From contig DAIMDW010000036.1 in assembly GCA_036725605.1 (NCBI GenBank), positions 1 to 45,560 of the forward strand: a DNA stretch of 45,560 bases, in the 5' to 3' direction. The stretch is from CALBTQ01 sp036725605. GTDB lineage: Bacteria > Lernaellota > Lernaellaia > Lernaellales > Lernaellaceae. The notes beneath the pieces are model-generated. The model was given only the letters and a program-made list of their open reading frames with translations. It did not search any database and had not been told where the DNA came from. A program made the position numbers and the translations under genes. Of this stretch, positions 7,656 through 16,771 are shown in pieces; within the stretch, counting starts at the first letter, position 1, and every line of letters begins with the position of its first letter.

Positions 7656-9737
7656 ATGCGTCGCACTATTGTTTTGCTTTTCGTTTTGTTGGTCATCCTC
7701 GCCGCGCCGGCCTGGGCGCAGACGACCCTCACGCTGCTCACCGGCGAGCGGATCGTCGTCGCGGGCGAGGTGAAATTCGCCGACGGCGTCTTCACGTTGC
7801 CCGATGGCCGCGCCTTCCCCCGCGCGCAGATCAAAGAGGTGCTCTTCGAGACGCAAAGCGACACGGCGAGCACCTCCTGGACCTACGATCCGGACCGCTA
7901 CGCGCGCCTGTTCGCCAAGGGCCGCGAGTTGGCCGCGCAGTATCCCGACCGCGCCGGCGTGGTGCTCGAAGACCTGGGCGAGTATCGGCTCAACGACGAC
8001 GGCTCGAACAGTTTCACCTATCATTTCACGGCGTTGATCCTCAAAGATAAGGCCAAGGGGTGGGGCCGCGTCGGCGTGGGCCTGCAGCCGGGCCGCCACG
8101 AGGTCGACGGTCCGCACGGTCTGGTCGTGCATCCCGACGGCGGCTTCGTCGTCGCCGGCGACGCCGAGCGCACCGTGACCAACCCCTACCAGGGCACGCA
8201 GTTCTTCTCGCAGTACCTGGTGAAAAATCTGACCATCCCCGACGTGCGCCTGGGCGACATCGTCGAGTTCTGGTATACGCTGACCGAAACGCAACCGATC
8301 GACCCCGACTTTTTCTTCCCCGATTTCATGTTCCAGGACACCTCGCCGGTCGCGCTCACGCAGATGATCGTCCGCCTGCCGGCGGGTAAAGAGCTGCACT
8401 ACCAGGCGTTGCGCATGCCCGCAGGCACGGCCGAACCTCAACGGACCGCCGACGGCCTGGGCGGCACGCTGTATCGTTGGGCGCTGACCGACGTTCCGCC
8501 GCTGGAAACCGAGCCCGCCATGCCCATCCAGTGGGAGGTCGTGCCCACCGTGCGCGCCACGGTGCTGCCCGATTGGAGCAAGATCTTCGATCACCTCTCG
8601 ACCTTCTACCGCTCGCGCATCGTGGTCACCGAGCCCGTGCGCCAAACGACGCTGGAGGTCATCGGCGACGCGACCGACGTGCACGAGAAAATCGCGCGCA
8701 TCTACCGCTTCGTGCAACGCAAGATCCGCTACATCTCGATCAAGACCGACTTCGGCACCGGCATGACCGGCCACGCCGCCGAAGTGACGCTCTCCAACGG
8801 CTACGGCGACTGCACCGACAAGTCGATTCTCATGGCGACGATGCTGCAGGTGATCGGCGTCGAGGCGCACCCGATCTTCCTGCAGACCTGGGGCGGCCGC
8901 CGCGACCAGTACGACCTGCCCAACCTCGGCGGCGACCACTCGATCAACCGCCTGTTCGTCGACGGCAAGGAAATGTTCCTGGACGCCACGGCCAGCACCT
9001 ACCGCTACCCGGCCTTCCGCTACGACGATCAGGGCATGCCCTACGTCGATCCGCTCGGCCGCACGGTGGGACGCATCGCGCGCATGCCGGCGGCGGACAA
9101 CCTGACCACGCAGGAGTGGGACATCGCGCTCGACGAGCAAGGCGGCGCGCGCATCCGCAAGCTCGATAAAATGACCGGCGTCGGCGAAGCGATGATGCGC
9201 GCGTATCTCGAAAATTTCGACGAGCGCGAGCGGCAAAAGCATCTGCAAAGCCAGGTCGCCGTCTACGGACCCGGCGCGCGGCTGGAGACCTTCGCCGACC
9301 ACAACCTCGCCGATCCCGACCTGCCGCTGTGGTCGGAAATGACCTTCGTCATGCCGGTGCTCACCAAGCGCTCCGGCAACTTCCACGTGGTCGACCTGAT
9401 CGAGTTGCCCAACCACTTCGGCAACGTGGACAGCGAAACGCGCCGCTTCGACCTGCTGACTACGCCCTTCCTGGCCGGGGTGGAGAAAATCTACCGCGTC
9501 ACGCTGCCGCCCGGCTGGCGCGTGGTCGACCTGCCGCCGGCCAAGACGATCGACACGCCGCAAGTGAGTTTCCGCGGCGCCTACACGCGCACCGACGCCG
9601 GCTTCGAGTTGGAATTCCGCCTCGAATTTCACAGCGCGTCCGTCTCGCCGGCGCAGTACCCGTCCTACCGGCAAAGCCTGGTGGAGATCGAAGCGTTCCT
9701 CACCCAGCGCGCTTTCGTTGAGGAGGTGAGCCGATGA
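7656..9737 (+). CDS. Exported DUF3857 / transglutaminase-like protein with intact Cys-His-Asp triad
   Basis: A 693-residue precursor. The signal peptide MRRTIVLLFVLLVILAAPAWA is followed by Gln, the expected cleavage site. An N-terminal DUF3857-like beta region (about 90-330) contains YRLNDDGSNSFTYHFTALIL. Next comes a transglutaminase-like core with Cys386 in GYGDCTDKS, His428 in GGDHSINRLF and Asp443 in FLDATAS, which is the full papain-like triad of the superfamily. A beta-rich domain ends the protein. I chose the ATG at 7656 because it starts the signal peptide; upstream in-frame codons to 7551 would bury it. The stop overlaps the next start (ATGA, 9734-9737), so the two proteins are translationally coupled and may work together in the periplasm. 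Substrate unknown. Confidence 0.85.
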   Translation: MRRTIVLLFVLLVILAAPAWAQTTLTLLTGERIVVAGEVKFADGVFTLPDGRAFPRAQIKEVLFETQSDTASTSWTYDPDRYARLFAKGRELAAQYPDRAGVVLEDLGEYRLNDDGSNSFTYHFTALILKDKAKGWGRVGVGLQPGRHEVDGPHGLVVHPDGGFVVAGDAERTVTNPYQGTQFFSQYLVKNLTIPDVRLGDIVEFWYTLTETQPIDPDFFFPDFMFQDTSPVALTQMIVRLPAGKELHYQALRMPAGTAEPQRTADGLGGTLYRWALTDVPPLETEPAMPIQWEVVPTVRATVLPDWSKIFDHLSTFYRSRIVVTEPVRQTTLEVIGDATDVHEKIARIYRFVQRKIRYISIKTDFGTGMTGHAAEVTLSNGYGDCTDKSILMATMLQVIGVEAHPIFLQTWGGRRDQYDLPNLGGDHSINRLFVDGKEMFLDATASTYRYPAFRYDDQGMPYVDPLGRTVGRIARMPAADNLTTQEWDIALDEQGGARIRKLDKMTGVGEAMMRAYLENFDERERQKHLQSQVAVYGPGARLETFADHNLADPDLPLWSEMTFVMPVLTKRSGNFHVVDLIELPNHFGNVDSETRRFDLLTTPFLAGVEKIYRVTLPPGWRVVDLPPAKTIDTPQVSFRGAYTRTDAGFELEFRLEFHSASVSPAQYPSYRQSLVEIEAFLTQRAFVEEVSR

Positions 9738-11836
9738 AACGCCTGCTCTTCCCGCTGCTGATCGTGTTGCTGCTCGCCGCCTGCGCCACCGTGCCCGTGC
9801 GGCCCGATCCGGCCTGCCCCGACAACCTGGTGTTCGTCAACGGCGAGGAACTGCCCGGCGCGCTGCAAGGCATCGATAAGGAGAAAATCGTTTACGTGCT
9901 GCTCGACGGCACGTTGCGCGAATTTCCCGCCGCCGACGTGTTGCGCATCGACCTGGGCCATCGCGTGGGCGATCCGCGCCTGAAAAATCTGACCGAGCTC
10001 AACGATCCGGAAATCCTGCGCCTGATCGACGAAGCGAACGCCGCGCCGCCCGAGAAACAACAGCCGGTGACGCACCTGCTCTTCGAGCAATGGCGGCGGC
10101 TCGACGACGACGGCGTCTGGCACGGCCGGTATCGCCGCCTGTTGCGCGTCAACACGCAAAAGGGCCTGTCGTGGGCCAACGAGACCTTCACCTACAACGC
10201 GCAGACCGGCTCGGCGCAGGTCGATTTCGGTTACGCGATCGCGCCCGACGGCCGCATCAGCGTGTTGTCGACCGGCGCGGTGCGCAACACCTCGCTCGGC
10301 GACGGCCGCCCCGACGGCAGCCAGCAACGCCGCCTGCAGATCGCCGTGCCCGACGCGACGGTCGGCGGTTTCGTCTACTTCCAATTCAGCTTCGCCCGCC
10401 GCACCGGCGAGTTGCATCCGTTCCAGCACTCGCGCACCATCGCCTTCAGCGCGCCGATGCGCGTCGTGCGTTCGATCGTCGACCTGCCCGCCGACGTCGA
10501 AACCACGGTCGTCGAACGCCGCTTCGGCGACGCAACGTTCTTCAAAAGCGACCTCACGCGCGACGGCCGCCGGATCATCACCTATCAGTTCGACGATCCG
10601 CCGCAGTTGCTCGACGAACCGGGCATGCCCACCTGGGACGCGGTCGCACCCTATTTCCTGGTCGCCCAAAAGACGACCTGGGCCGCGCTCGCCGAGGCGT
10701 ATTGGCGGGGCTGGCGCGAACGCGTGACGCTCACCGACGCCCTGCGCGCCAAGGCCGCCGAGCTGACCGCCGACAAGCCGCCCGCCGACGCGGCGCGCGC
10801 GTTGTACGAGTTCGTGTTGCGCGACGTGCGCGACAACAACGTGTCGATCTGGGCGCGTGATCCGCTGCCCAAACCGCCGGCCGATACGCTGGCCGAAATG
10901 CGCGGCAACATCGTGGATCGCACCGCGTTGCTGGCCGCGCTCGCCCGGGCCGCCGGGCTGGACACGACGCCCTGTTTCGTCTCGCCCGCCTTCTGGTTCG
11001 AACCGCTCGACCAAGCGCCGCTGCTGCAAAGCGCGAGCGTGTTGCTGCTGCGCTTCGACCTGCCCGCCGGCGCGCAATGGACGAACCTGGACGACGACAA
11101 CCGTCTGTTCGGCCGGCTCAGCTTCGGCACGTCCGCATCGTTCTACGTCGAACTGCCGACCGGCCGCACCGGCCATACGCCCGACGTCGTGCCCGCCGAA
11201 CACGCCGTCGAGTTGACCTACGACGTGTACCTCGAACCGGGCGGCGCGGCGAAGATCGTCGAAGAGCGCCGCTTCACCGGCAACCCGGCGCAGTCGTTGC
11301 GCGGCTATCGCCATTACGATCCCGAACGCCTGCGCGACCGCATGCGCGCCCAGGTCAGCGGCTTCGGCCGGCGCACCGAACTGCTGGATTTCTCCCTCGA
11401 CGGCATGAGCGAAATGACCGACCCGGTCGTGCTGCGCCGCACGTCTTTCACGCCGATGTTCACCGTCGCCAGCGGCGGTAAGTACGAACTGCTGCGCCTG
11501 TTCGACTTCGGCATGAGCGACATCTACCGCGTGCACGAGCAGCGTCTCTATCCGCTCGAACGCCTCGGCCTGACGCGCGAGCGCCGCGTTTACCGCTTCC
11601 ACCTGCCGCCGGGCCTGACCGTGAAAAACCTGCCCGCGCCGGTGCGGGCGCGCGTGGGCGACGACGCGTACACGTACAACGCGTCCTGGACGCTCGCCGG
11701 TTCGCTGCTGACGTTCACGGATGAGACGATCTACGCCGCGCGCGAACTGGCCCCCACGGCGTTCGGCGAGGTCGAGGAATTTTTCCACCAGCGCCGCATC
11801 GTCGGCGAAGGCGTCCTGCTGTTGGAGCCGCGCTGA
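9734..11836 (+). CDS. Lipoprotein paralogue of the DUF3857/transglutaminase-like protein, catalytic residues lost
   Basis: A 700-residue lipoprotein precursor. The signal MKRLLFPLLIVLLLAAC supplies a lipobox (LLAAC), so it should be lipid-anchored, unlike its soluble upstream partner. The architecture matches the partner: DUF3857-like beta region, then a transglutaminase-like fold, then a C-terminal beta domain. In the position of the partner's GDCTDKSILMATML it reads GNIVDRTALLAALA, so the nucleophilic Cys is Ile393. The region matching GGDHSINRLF has no His. By sequence it is therefore a pseudoenzyme, perhaps a scaffold or binding partner. It starts inside the stop codon of the upstream gene. 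Confidence 0.8.
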   Translation: MKRLLFPLLIVLLLAACATVPVRPDPACPDNLVFVNGEELPGALQGIDKEKIVYVLLDGTLREFPAADVLRIDLGHRVGDPRLKNLTELNDPEILRLIDEANAAPPEKQQPVTHLLFEQWRRLDDDGVWHGRYRRLLRVNTQKGLSWANETFTYNAQTGSAQVDFGYAIAPDGRISVLSTGAVRNTSLGDGRPDGSQQRRLQIAVPDATVGGFVYFQFSFARRTGELHPFQHSRTIAFSAPMRVVRSIVDLPADVETTVVERRFGDATFFKSDLTRDGRRIITYQFDDPPQLLDEPGMPTWDAVAPYFLVAQKTTWAALAEAYWRGWRERVTLTDALRAKAAELTADKPPADAARALYEFVLRDVRDNNVSIWARDPLPKPPADTLAEMRGNIVDRTALLAALARAAGLDTTPCFVSPAFWFEPLDQAPLLQSASVLLLRFDLPAGAQWTNLDDDNRLFGRLSFGTSASFYVELPTGRTGHTPDVVPAEHAVELTYDVYLEPGGAAKIVEERRFTGNPAQSLRGYRHYDPERLRDRMRAQVSGFGRRTELLDFSLDGMSEMTDPVVLRRTSFTPMFTVASGGKYELLRLFDFGMSDIYRVHEQRLYPLERLGLTRERRVYRFHLPPGLTVKNLPAPVRARVGDDAYTYNASWTLAGSLLTFTDETIYAARELAPTAFGEVEEFFHQRRIVGEGVLLLEPR

Positions 11837-11947
11837 GAAAAAGTCGGGAAAACAAAACCCCGGTTATGCTCGGACTTGATCCGAGGATCTGGCGGCGACG
11901 AGCACCGGAAAACAAGAAACCTTTCGAGGCGCGTCGCCGGGCGCCGC

Positions 11948-12018
11948 ACTCTTGGCGAAGCCAAAGGTGTGCCGGTTGAAGATCGGGCGCCACGGTCTTG
12001 CCCGAAGGGCATGGCCGT
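11948..12018. repeat. Dispersed two-hairpin repeat, diverged copy
   Basis: First hairpin cactcttggc-gaa-gccaaaggtg (about 11948-11970), second hairpin cacggtcttgccc-gaa-gggcatggccgtg (11990-12018). The order and the spacing to the gccac boundary follow copies A and B, but both stems carry extra mismatches. Confidence 0.6.
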
Positions 12019-12059
12019 GCTCGTTCAAGCGCGGGCATCGCCGACCATCTTCCGACCAC

Positions 12060-12290
12060 CCACACGCCGTCCACGCGCCACCCACACGCCGTCCACGCGC
12101 CGCCCACACGCCGTCCACACGTTGCCCACACTCCGCCCACACGTTGCCCACGCGCCGCCCACGCGCCGTCCACGCGCCGTCCACGCGCCGTCCACATGCC
12201 GTCCACACGTTGCCCACACTCCGCCCACACGTTGCCCACGCGCCGCCCACATGCCGCCCACGCGCCGCCCACGCGCCGCCCACACGCCGC
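12060..12290. repeat. Minisatellite: 21 uninterrupted copies of an 11-bp unit
   Basis: The unit is CCAC(A/G)CGCCG(T/C). The array spans 231 bp with no indel, exactly 21 x 11. Variant units CCACACGTTGC, CCACACTCCGC and CCACATGCCG(T/C) occur. The order GTTGC, CTCCGC, GTTGC, GCGCCGC in units 6-9 recurs in units 14-17, pointing to an internal eight-unit (88-bp) duplication. A similar but diverged ccgaccatctt motif precedes the array. Confidence 0.95.
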
Positions 12291-12299
12291 CCCCTCCTC

Positions 12300-12350
12300 T
12301 GTCATCATCTTTGATGATGACAAATCAAGGTATGTTATTATTTGAAATAA
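12300..12350. other. Two adjacent palindromes at the 3' side of batE
   Basis: TGTCATCATC-TTT-GATGATGACA (12300-12322) is a perfect 10-bp stem with a 3-nt loop. About 12 nt on, ATTATTTGAAATAAT is a 7-bp palindrome. Both lie between the minisatellite and the batE stop. The first could act as a transcript end for the bat operon, although its U-tract is poor. Confidence 0.45.
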
Positions 12351-12404
12351 TACTTATTACCCGCCGGCGGTGTCAGGCGTAGACTGCGGCACACAAAACG
12401 TGAG

Positions 12405-13172
12405 TCAATCCGTATCGCGTCGCAACGCGCGGTAGGTTTCGGTCGGCAGCCAGCCCTCGAAACCGGTGGGGATGCGCACGCGGGCGTAGTCGTCGCGGGT
12501 TTCGATCAACTCCAGGCGCATGCCCCCATGCACGGTGAAGGCTTCCTTGGCCGTTTCCGCCGGGCCGGTGCGCACGACGACCTCGTCGGCCACGACCACC
12601 GCGCGGTCGAGCACCGCCTGCCGATGCACGTTCGCCGCCGCGATCGGCGCGAAGAACGCCAGCAGCAGCGCCCCGAGCACGCCCAGCGCGATCACCCGCC
12701 AACGAAAACGCCGCCACGGCCCCCACAACAACACCGCCAATCCGCACAGCAGCCAGCCCGCCGCCGCGCCCGCCAGCGCCTCGTCGGCCGTGAAGTGCCC
12801 CGCCAGCGCGCGCCCGACGCGCAGGATGAACACCTCGTCGGCCGGCGGCATTTCGTCGCGCATGAACGCGCCCGCATAGCGCAGGTTGAAACGCAGATCC
12901 TCGTTGCGCGGCTCGATCCGCAAACCCATTTCATAGGCCCAGATCGCCAGCCCAACCTCGTTGAGACGAAACGCGGCGTTGCCGAAATTCAAATAAACCG
13001 CCGCGTCGTCGGCGCCCGAATCCAGCGCCGCCTGGTACGCGGCCAGCGCCTCGGCGTACTGCCCGTCGGAAAACAGCTTGTTGCCGCGGTTGTAATGGTC
13101 CGCCGCCACGTCGGCCCACGCCGGCGCGGCCAACAACGTCAAAAGCAGCAACGGCAACCACAGGCGCTTCAT
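12405..13172 (-). CDS. batE: BatE-like TPR/SH3 membrane protein
   Basis: A 255-residue protein. The signal peptide MKRLWLPLLLLTLLAAPAWA is followed by tetratricopeptide repeats (about 22-100; AADHYNRGNKLFSDGQYAEALAAYQAAL type), then two membrane helices (about 130-185). A C-terminal bacterial SH3-like domain starts at AVVVADEVVVRTGP and ends at EGWLPTETYRAL. This order is the one known for aerotolerance protein BatE. The start overlaps the batD stop by 4 nt (ATGA), which settles it; the frame is open farther upstream only as a shadow of batD. It is the last gene of the MoxR/Bat operon. Its likely role is assembly of a periplasmic complex with BatA/B through TPR contacts; that is inferred from the family. 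Confidence 0.85.
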   Translation of the reverse strand: MKRLWLPLLLLTLLAAPAWADVAADHYNRGNKLFSDGQYAEALAAYQAALDSGADDAAVYLNFGNAAFRLNEVGLAIWAYEMGLRIEPRNEDLRFNLRYAGAFMRDEMPPADEVFILRVGRALAGHFTADEALAGAAAGWLLCGLAVLLWGPWRRFRWRVIALGVLGALLLAFFAPIAAANVHRQAVLDRAVVVADEVVVRTGPAETAKEAFTVHGGMRLELIETRDDYARVRIPTGFEGWLPTETYRALRRDTD

Positions 13173-14995
13173 CGTTCCAACTCCCGCGCCAGGTCGGCCA
13201 GCAGGTCGCGCGCGCGGCCGTAGGCGTCCTTGCGTCGCTTCTGGTCGGCGGCCTGCCCGGCGAAGCGCACGTGATCGGCTTCGCGCCACAGGTCGCGCAG
13301 ATTGCCGATCGTCTCGTCGCTCACGCCCGCTTCGTCCAGACGCGCCGCCAGTTCGTCGGGAGAAAATCCCGGCGCGGCGGCGTCGAGCTTGTCGGCGATA
13401 AAGCCCAGCACGGCGCGATGCAGCTCGGCGTAGAACCTGGCCGCTTCGGGTTTGGCCAGCAACGCGCGCGCCTCGGTGAGCCGCTGCTTCGCTTCGCGCA
13501 ACGCCCGGCGGCTGCGCCACGAGCGCCGGTCGGCCCGCAAGCGTCCGACGCGAATCTGGTGGATCGTCACGCCCAGCACCAGCAGCGGCCACAGCCCGAG
13601 GATGATCCACACCGCCGGCCGCGCCGACCACGGTTTGTGCGCCGGACGCAACGATTGTTTGTCGCCGCGAATGTAGCGCAGGTCGCGTCCGCGCAGTTCG
13701 ATCGCCTCGCGGCTGAGCACGCCCGGCGCTTGCGGTTGCGCGGCCTCGGCCTCGCCGGTGGCGGTGAAACGCAACGGCGCGGTCGTCGCCACGCGGTAAC
13801 CCTTTTCCTTCGGATCCCAGAACGGCACGCGGATCGCCGGAATCTCGTACTCGCCGGGCTTGGCGGCAATGAGGATAATCTCGAAGGTTTTCTTGCTGCT
13901 CACCAAGTCATAACCGGCGACAACCTCCGGCTTGGCCTTTTCGCTGTAGACGCGGATCGCCTCGTCCAGCGCCAGTTGCGGGCGCGGAATCGAATCGACG
14001 TTGCCGTAGCCCTCGACGACGATCTTCAATTCCACCGGCTCGCCCACCGCCGTCTCGCCGCGGTCCAGTTGCGCGCTCACCTTGTAGGTACCCACGCCCT
14101 CGCGCCAATCGGCCGGCCGCCCCGCCGCGGGCAGCGGCAGCACCGTCACGCTCACCGGCTGCGACGCGGTCTGCACCGTCCGCCCCTGGCTCAGGTCGAA
14201 AAAGTCCTCGAACGGATCCCACCCGCGCCCGCGGCTCGTGCGCGCCACGGACATCTGCATGCCGAGCGAGCCGATCGACGCTTCACCCGGCGCGACCGGA
14301 AACAGCGCGTAGCGTTTCACCGTCGCCGCGCGATAGGGCGTATCGTCGATCGTCACGCCCTCGAAGTTGAGGCGGTTGGAGGTGATCAGCTCGTGCGCGA
14401 CGAAGCCGGTGAACTCGGGCACCTCGTTGAGGCTGAAGTTGCGCGGCCGCACGCCCTCGCGAATGTACACCCGGTACTCGACGGTCAGTTGCTCGCCGAC
14501 GTAGGGCTTGTCGGCGGAAAGAATCGCGCGCATGAACATCGGCTTGGCGCGCCCCTGCGCGTCGGTCGGCACGCTGACCGAACCGCTTGGCGGCGGCGTC
14601 GCCGGCGCCTGTCCCGCCTGCGCCACCAGCACGCTGACCGGCTCCGAACGCAACGTGCGTCCGCGCTGCTTGAGCGTCGCGGTCAACGTCGCCGTGCCCG
14701 CCCGCTGCGCCACCGCCGTGTAGGTGAAGGTGTTGGAAATGCTGATCACCCCGTTGATGATCCGCACGCTCGAACCGCTTTGCGTGCCCACGATGCGAAA
14801 CGCCTCGGCGCCCTCCAGTTGCGGCTGCGCCTTGCGGTCGCCCTCGACGACGATGGAAATTTCCACCGAGTCGCCGACCAGGACGCTGCGCGGCTGCACC
14901 TCGAGTTCCAGGCGCACCTGGTCGCGCGCCGCCGACGCCGCCGTCGTCAGCGCGAGCAGTATGATCAATATCAGGCTACCAGTCCTGATCCACAT
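13169..14995 (-). CDS. batD: BatD-like membrane-anchored protein
   Basis: A 608-residue precursor. The signal peptide (MWIRTGSLILIILLALTTAASA) is followed by repeated Ig-like beta domains typical of BatD: VRLELEVQPRSVLVGDSVEISIVVEG near the N-terminus and QLDRGETAVGEPVELKIVVEGYGN near the middle. A single membrane helix lies near residue 430-450 (PAVWIILGLWPLLVLGVTI). A cytoplasmic helical tail follows, with a DUF4381-like pattern (ARFYAELHRAVLGFIADKL). The ATG at 14995 starts the signal peptide and lies 20 nt inside the end of batC, so translation is coupled. In the operon it lies between the TPR proteins BatC and BatE, as in other bat clusters. Confidence 0.85.
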   Translation of the reverse strand: MWIRTGSLILIILLALTTAASAARDQVRLELEVQPRSVLVGDSVEISIVVEGDRKAQPQLEGAEAFRIVGTQSGSSVRIINGVISISNTFTYTAVAQRAGTATLTATLKQRGRTLRSEPVSVLVAQAGQAPATPPPSGSVSVPTDAQGRAKPMFMRAILSADKPYVGEQLTVEYRVYIREGVRPRNFSLNEVPEFTGFVAHELITSNRLNFEGVTIDDTPYRAATVKRYALFPVAPGEASIGSLGMQMSVARTSRGRGWDPFEDFFDLSQGRTVQTASQPVSVTVLPLPAAGRPADWREGVGTYKVSAQLDRGETAVGEPVELKIVVEGYGNVDSIPRPQLALDEAIRVYSEKAKPEVVAGYDLVSSKKTFEIILIAAKPGEYEIPAIRVPFWDPKEKGYRVATTAPLRFTATGEAEAAQPQAPGVLSREAIELRGRDLRYIRGDKQSLRPAHKPWSARPAVWIILGLWPLLVLGVTIHQIRVGRLRADRRSWRSRRALREAKQRLTEARALLAKPEAARFYAELHRAVLGFIADKLDAAAPGFSPDELAARLDEAGVSDETIGNLRDLWREADHVRFAGQAADQKRRKDAYGRARDLLADLARELER

Positions 14996-15776
14996 CCTCG
15001 TCCTCGGGGCGCTTTTGGATGGCGCGCTGGAGATCCTTCTTCTCCTCTTCCTGTAATGCATCAAGCAGCTTCGCGGCAAGCGCGGGATCCATCGACTCCT
15101 GATCGACTTCTTCCTCGGACTGCTGCGCCGGTTGCGGCGTTTGCTCGTCGGGCTTCATCTCTTCCTGCGGCGACGGCGTTTCCTGCCGATCGCCCTCTTG
15201 CTCGTCCTGCGGTTGCTGTTGTTCGTCTTCCGGCTGCGGTTGCTCCTGTTGCTCGCCCTGCTCCTCGTTGCTCTCGGAATCCTCCTGCTCCCGGTCGCTC
15301 TGGCCTTGCTGATCCTGCTCCTCGTTCTGCTCCTGTGATTCCTGTTGTTCCTGTTTCTTTTGCAGCGCGTAGGCCAGATTGTGCCGCGCGTCCTCGTCGA
15401 AGCGGTTGAGACGCAGCGAGCCGCGATAGGAACCGACCGCCGCGTCGAACTGATTCTGCATCAGCTCGGCGTTGCCGCGATTGTACAACGCCCGCGCGCG
15501 CAATTGCGGATCGGATGTGCTCAGCGCCTTGTTGTAGGCCGCCACCGCTTCCGGATAATTGTTTTGCGCGAACAGCGCGTTGCCCAGATTGATCTGCACC
15601 TCGGCGCGCTGCGGGGCGAACCGCGCCGCCTCCTGATACGCCGCCAGCGCCTGATCGTACTGCTGTTTGTTATACGCCGCGTTGCCGCGCTCGACCAGCG
15701 AGGCGACGCTCTCGGCCGCCCACACGTTCGCCGCCGACAACAGCAGCAGCAACAGCACGGTCAGCGCGCGTTTCAT
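14976..15776 (-). CDS. batC: BatC-like TPR protein with Gln/Glu-rich tail
   Basis: A 266-residue protein. The signal peptide MKRALTVLLLLLLSAANVWA is followed by about three tetratricopeptide repeats (residues 25-135; GNAAYNKQQYDQALAAYQEAARFAP, INLGNALFAQNNYPEAVAAYNKAL). Then comes a low-complexity Gln/Glu/Asp-rich stretch of about 90 residues and a short helical end (DPALAAKLLDALQEEEKKDLQRAI). The start overlaps the batB stop by 4 nt. The tail is encoded by mixed CAG/CAA and GAG/GAA codons, so it is not simple triplet slippage. It is expected in the periplasm as an adaptor for the VWA proteins BatA and BatB. Confidence 0.85.
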   Translation of the reverse strand: MKRALTVLLLLLLSAANVWAAESVASLVERGNAAYNKQQYDQALAAYQEAARFAPQRAEVQINLGNALFAQNNYPEAVAAYNKALSTSDPQLRARALYNRGNAELMQNQFDAAVGSYRGSLRLNRFDEDARHNLAYALQKKQEQQESQEQNEEQDQQGQSDREQEDSESNEEQGEQQEQPQPEDEQQQPQDEQEGDRQETPSPQEEMKPDEQTPQPAQQSEEEVDQESMDPALAAKLLDALQEEEKKDLQRAIQKRPEDEDVDQDW

Positions 15777-16771
15777 CGCTTGTCCTTTCGCCGGCGTCCC
15801 AACGCCTCTTCCAGCAGCACCAGCAACAGGCCGGGCAGCAGGAACCACTGGTACTGTTCCTTGTAGCGCACGGTGACGCTCTTTTTCATTTCGTGGCCGA
15901 GCAGCGCGTTGATCTTCTCGGCGACCACGTCCACCTCGTCCTCGCTGTAGGAAGCCTGCACGTACACGCCGCCGGTCAGTCCGGCCAGCACCTGCAGCGG
16001 TTCGGGCTCCAGCCGCGTGAGGACGATCTTGTCGTTTTTGTCGCGCTTGAACTCGCCCTCTTCGCCGGGCAGCGGGATCGGCGCGCCGCGCGTGTCGCCC
16101 ACGCCGATCGCATGGATGATCAGTTTCCGATCGGCCGCCTGTTTCCCGGCCTCGTCGAGCCCGCCGACCAGGTCCTCGCCGTCGCTGAGAACGACCAACA
16201 CCTTTTCGTAGCGCTCGTCCTTGGTGAACAGCTTGAGCGCGCCCTCGACCGCCGTCTTCAGGCCCGACCCGGCCTTGGTCACCGCGGTCGCGTCGACGGC
16301 CTCGATGAGCATCTTCGCCGCGCCGTGGTCGAACGACAGCGGCCAGCGCAGCGTCGAACTGCCCGCGAAGGGCAGCACCGCCACGCGATCGCCGCCGAGC
16401 TTGTCCAGCAGCCGCAACGCCGCGTGCTTGGCCCGGCCCAGACGATCGGGCACCACGTCCCGCGCGAGCATCGAGGTCGACACGTCGATGGCCACCACCA
16501 CGTCCACGCCCTGCCGCTTGACCTCGAGGTAGTCGAAGCCCAGTTGCGGCCGCGCCGCGGCGACGACCAGAAACGCCAGCGCCAGGCTCAGCAGCAGCAG
16601 GCGGACGAGACGCCGCGAACCGCGCGCCGTGCTCAGCGCCGTGCGTTGTTCGCCGGCCGGCAGCAGCCGCGCCAAGGCGCGATCGCGGCTACGCCAACCC
16701 AGCCACAGCAACAGCGCCAGCGCCGGGATCGACAGCAGCAGCAACAACGCTTCGGGATGCGCCAACCGCAT
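15773..16771 (-). CDS. batB: BatB-like von Willebrand A domain membrane protein
   Basis: A 332-residue protein with two N-terminal membrane helices (about 8-26 and 54-73). A VWA domain follows with the metal-site motif DVSTS (96-100), the second loop VLPFAGSSTLRWPLSFD and SDGEDLVGG. A C-terminal helix (WFLLPGLLLVLLEEAL) completes it. The dipeptide ARP before the VWA domain is a common BatA/BatB mark. The ATG follows directly on the batA stop. Known Bat proteins act as a membrane complex under MoxR AAA+ control; the metal-ion-dependent site here is intact. Confidence 0.9.
   Translation of the reverse strand: MRLAHPEALLLLLSIPALALLLWLGWRSRDRALARLLPAGEQRTALSTARGSRRLVRLLLLSLALAFLVVAAARPQLGFDYLEVKRQGVDVVVAIDVSTSMLARDVVPDRLGRAKHAALRLLDKLGGDRVAVLPFAGSSTLRWPLSFDHGAAKMLIEAVDATAVTKAGSGLKTAVEGALKLFTKDERYEKVLVVLSDGEDLVGGLDEAGKQAADRKLIIHAIGVGDTRGAPIPLPGEEGEFKRDKNDKIVLTRLEPEPLQVLAGLTGGVYVQASYSEDEVDVVAEKINALLGHEMKKSVTVRYKEQYQWFLLPGLLLVLLEEALGRRRKDKR

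Larger units (their letters stand above)
11837..12404. other. Gene-free gap with repeat hairpins and minisatellite
   Basis: It lies between the convergent lipoprotein gene (plus) and batE (minus). From left to right it contains a diverged copy of the two-hairpin repeat (11948-12018), the 21-copy 11-bp minisatellite (12060-12290) and two AT-rich palindromes (12300-12350). All three minus-strand frames are open across the minisatellite. This is a by-product of an 11-bp unit without stop triplets; I see no gene. Confidence 0.7.

Noticed and set aside
12060..12290. CRISPR array
   Set aside because: Units are 11 bp, contiguous and without spacers; no cas gene is present in the window.
11715..12323. 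Long minus-strand open frames with Trp/Arg/Gly-rich 11-residue repeats
   Set aside because: All three minus frames are open simply because the 11-bp unit has no stop triplet. No frame has a ribosome site or a recognisable domain, and the frames overlap the lipoprotein gene end.
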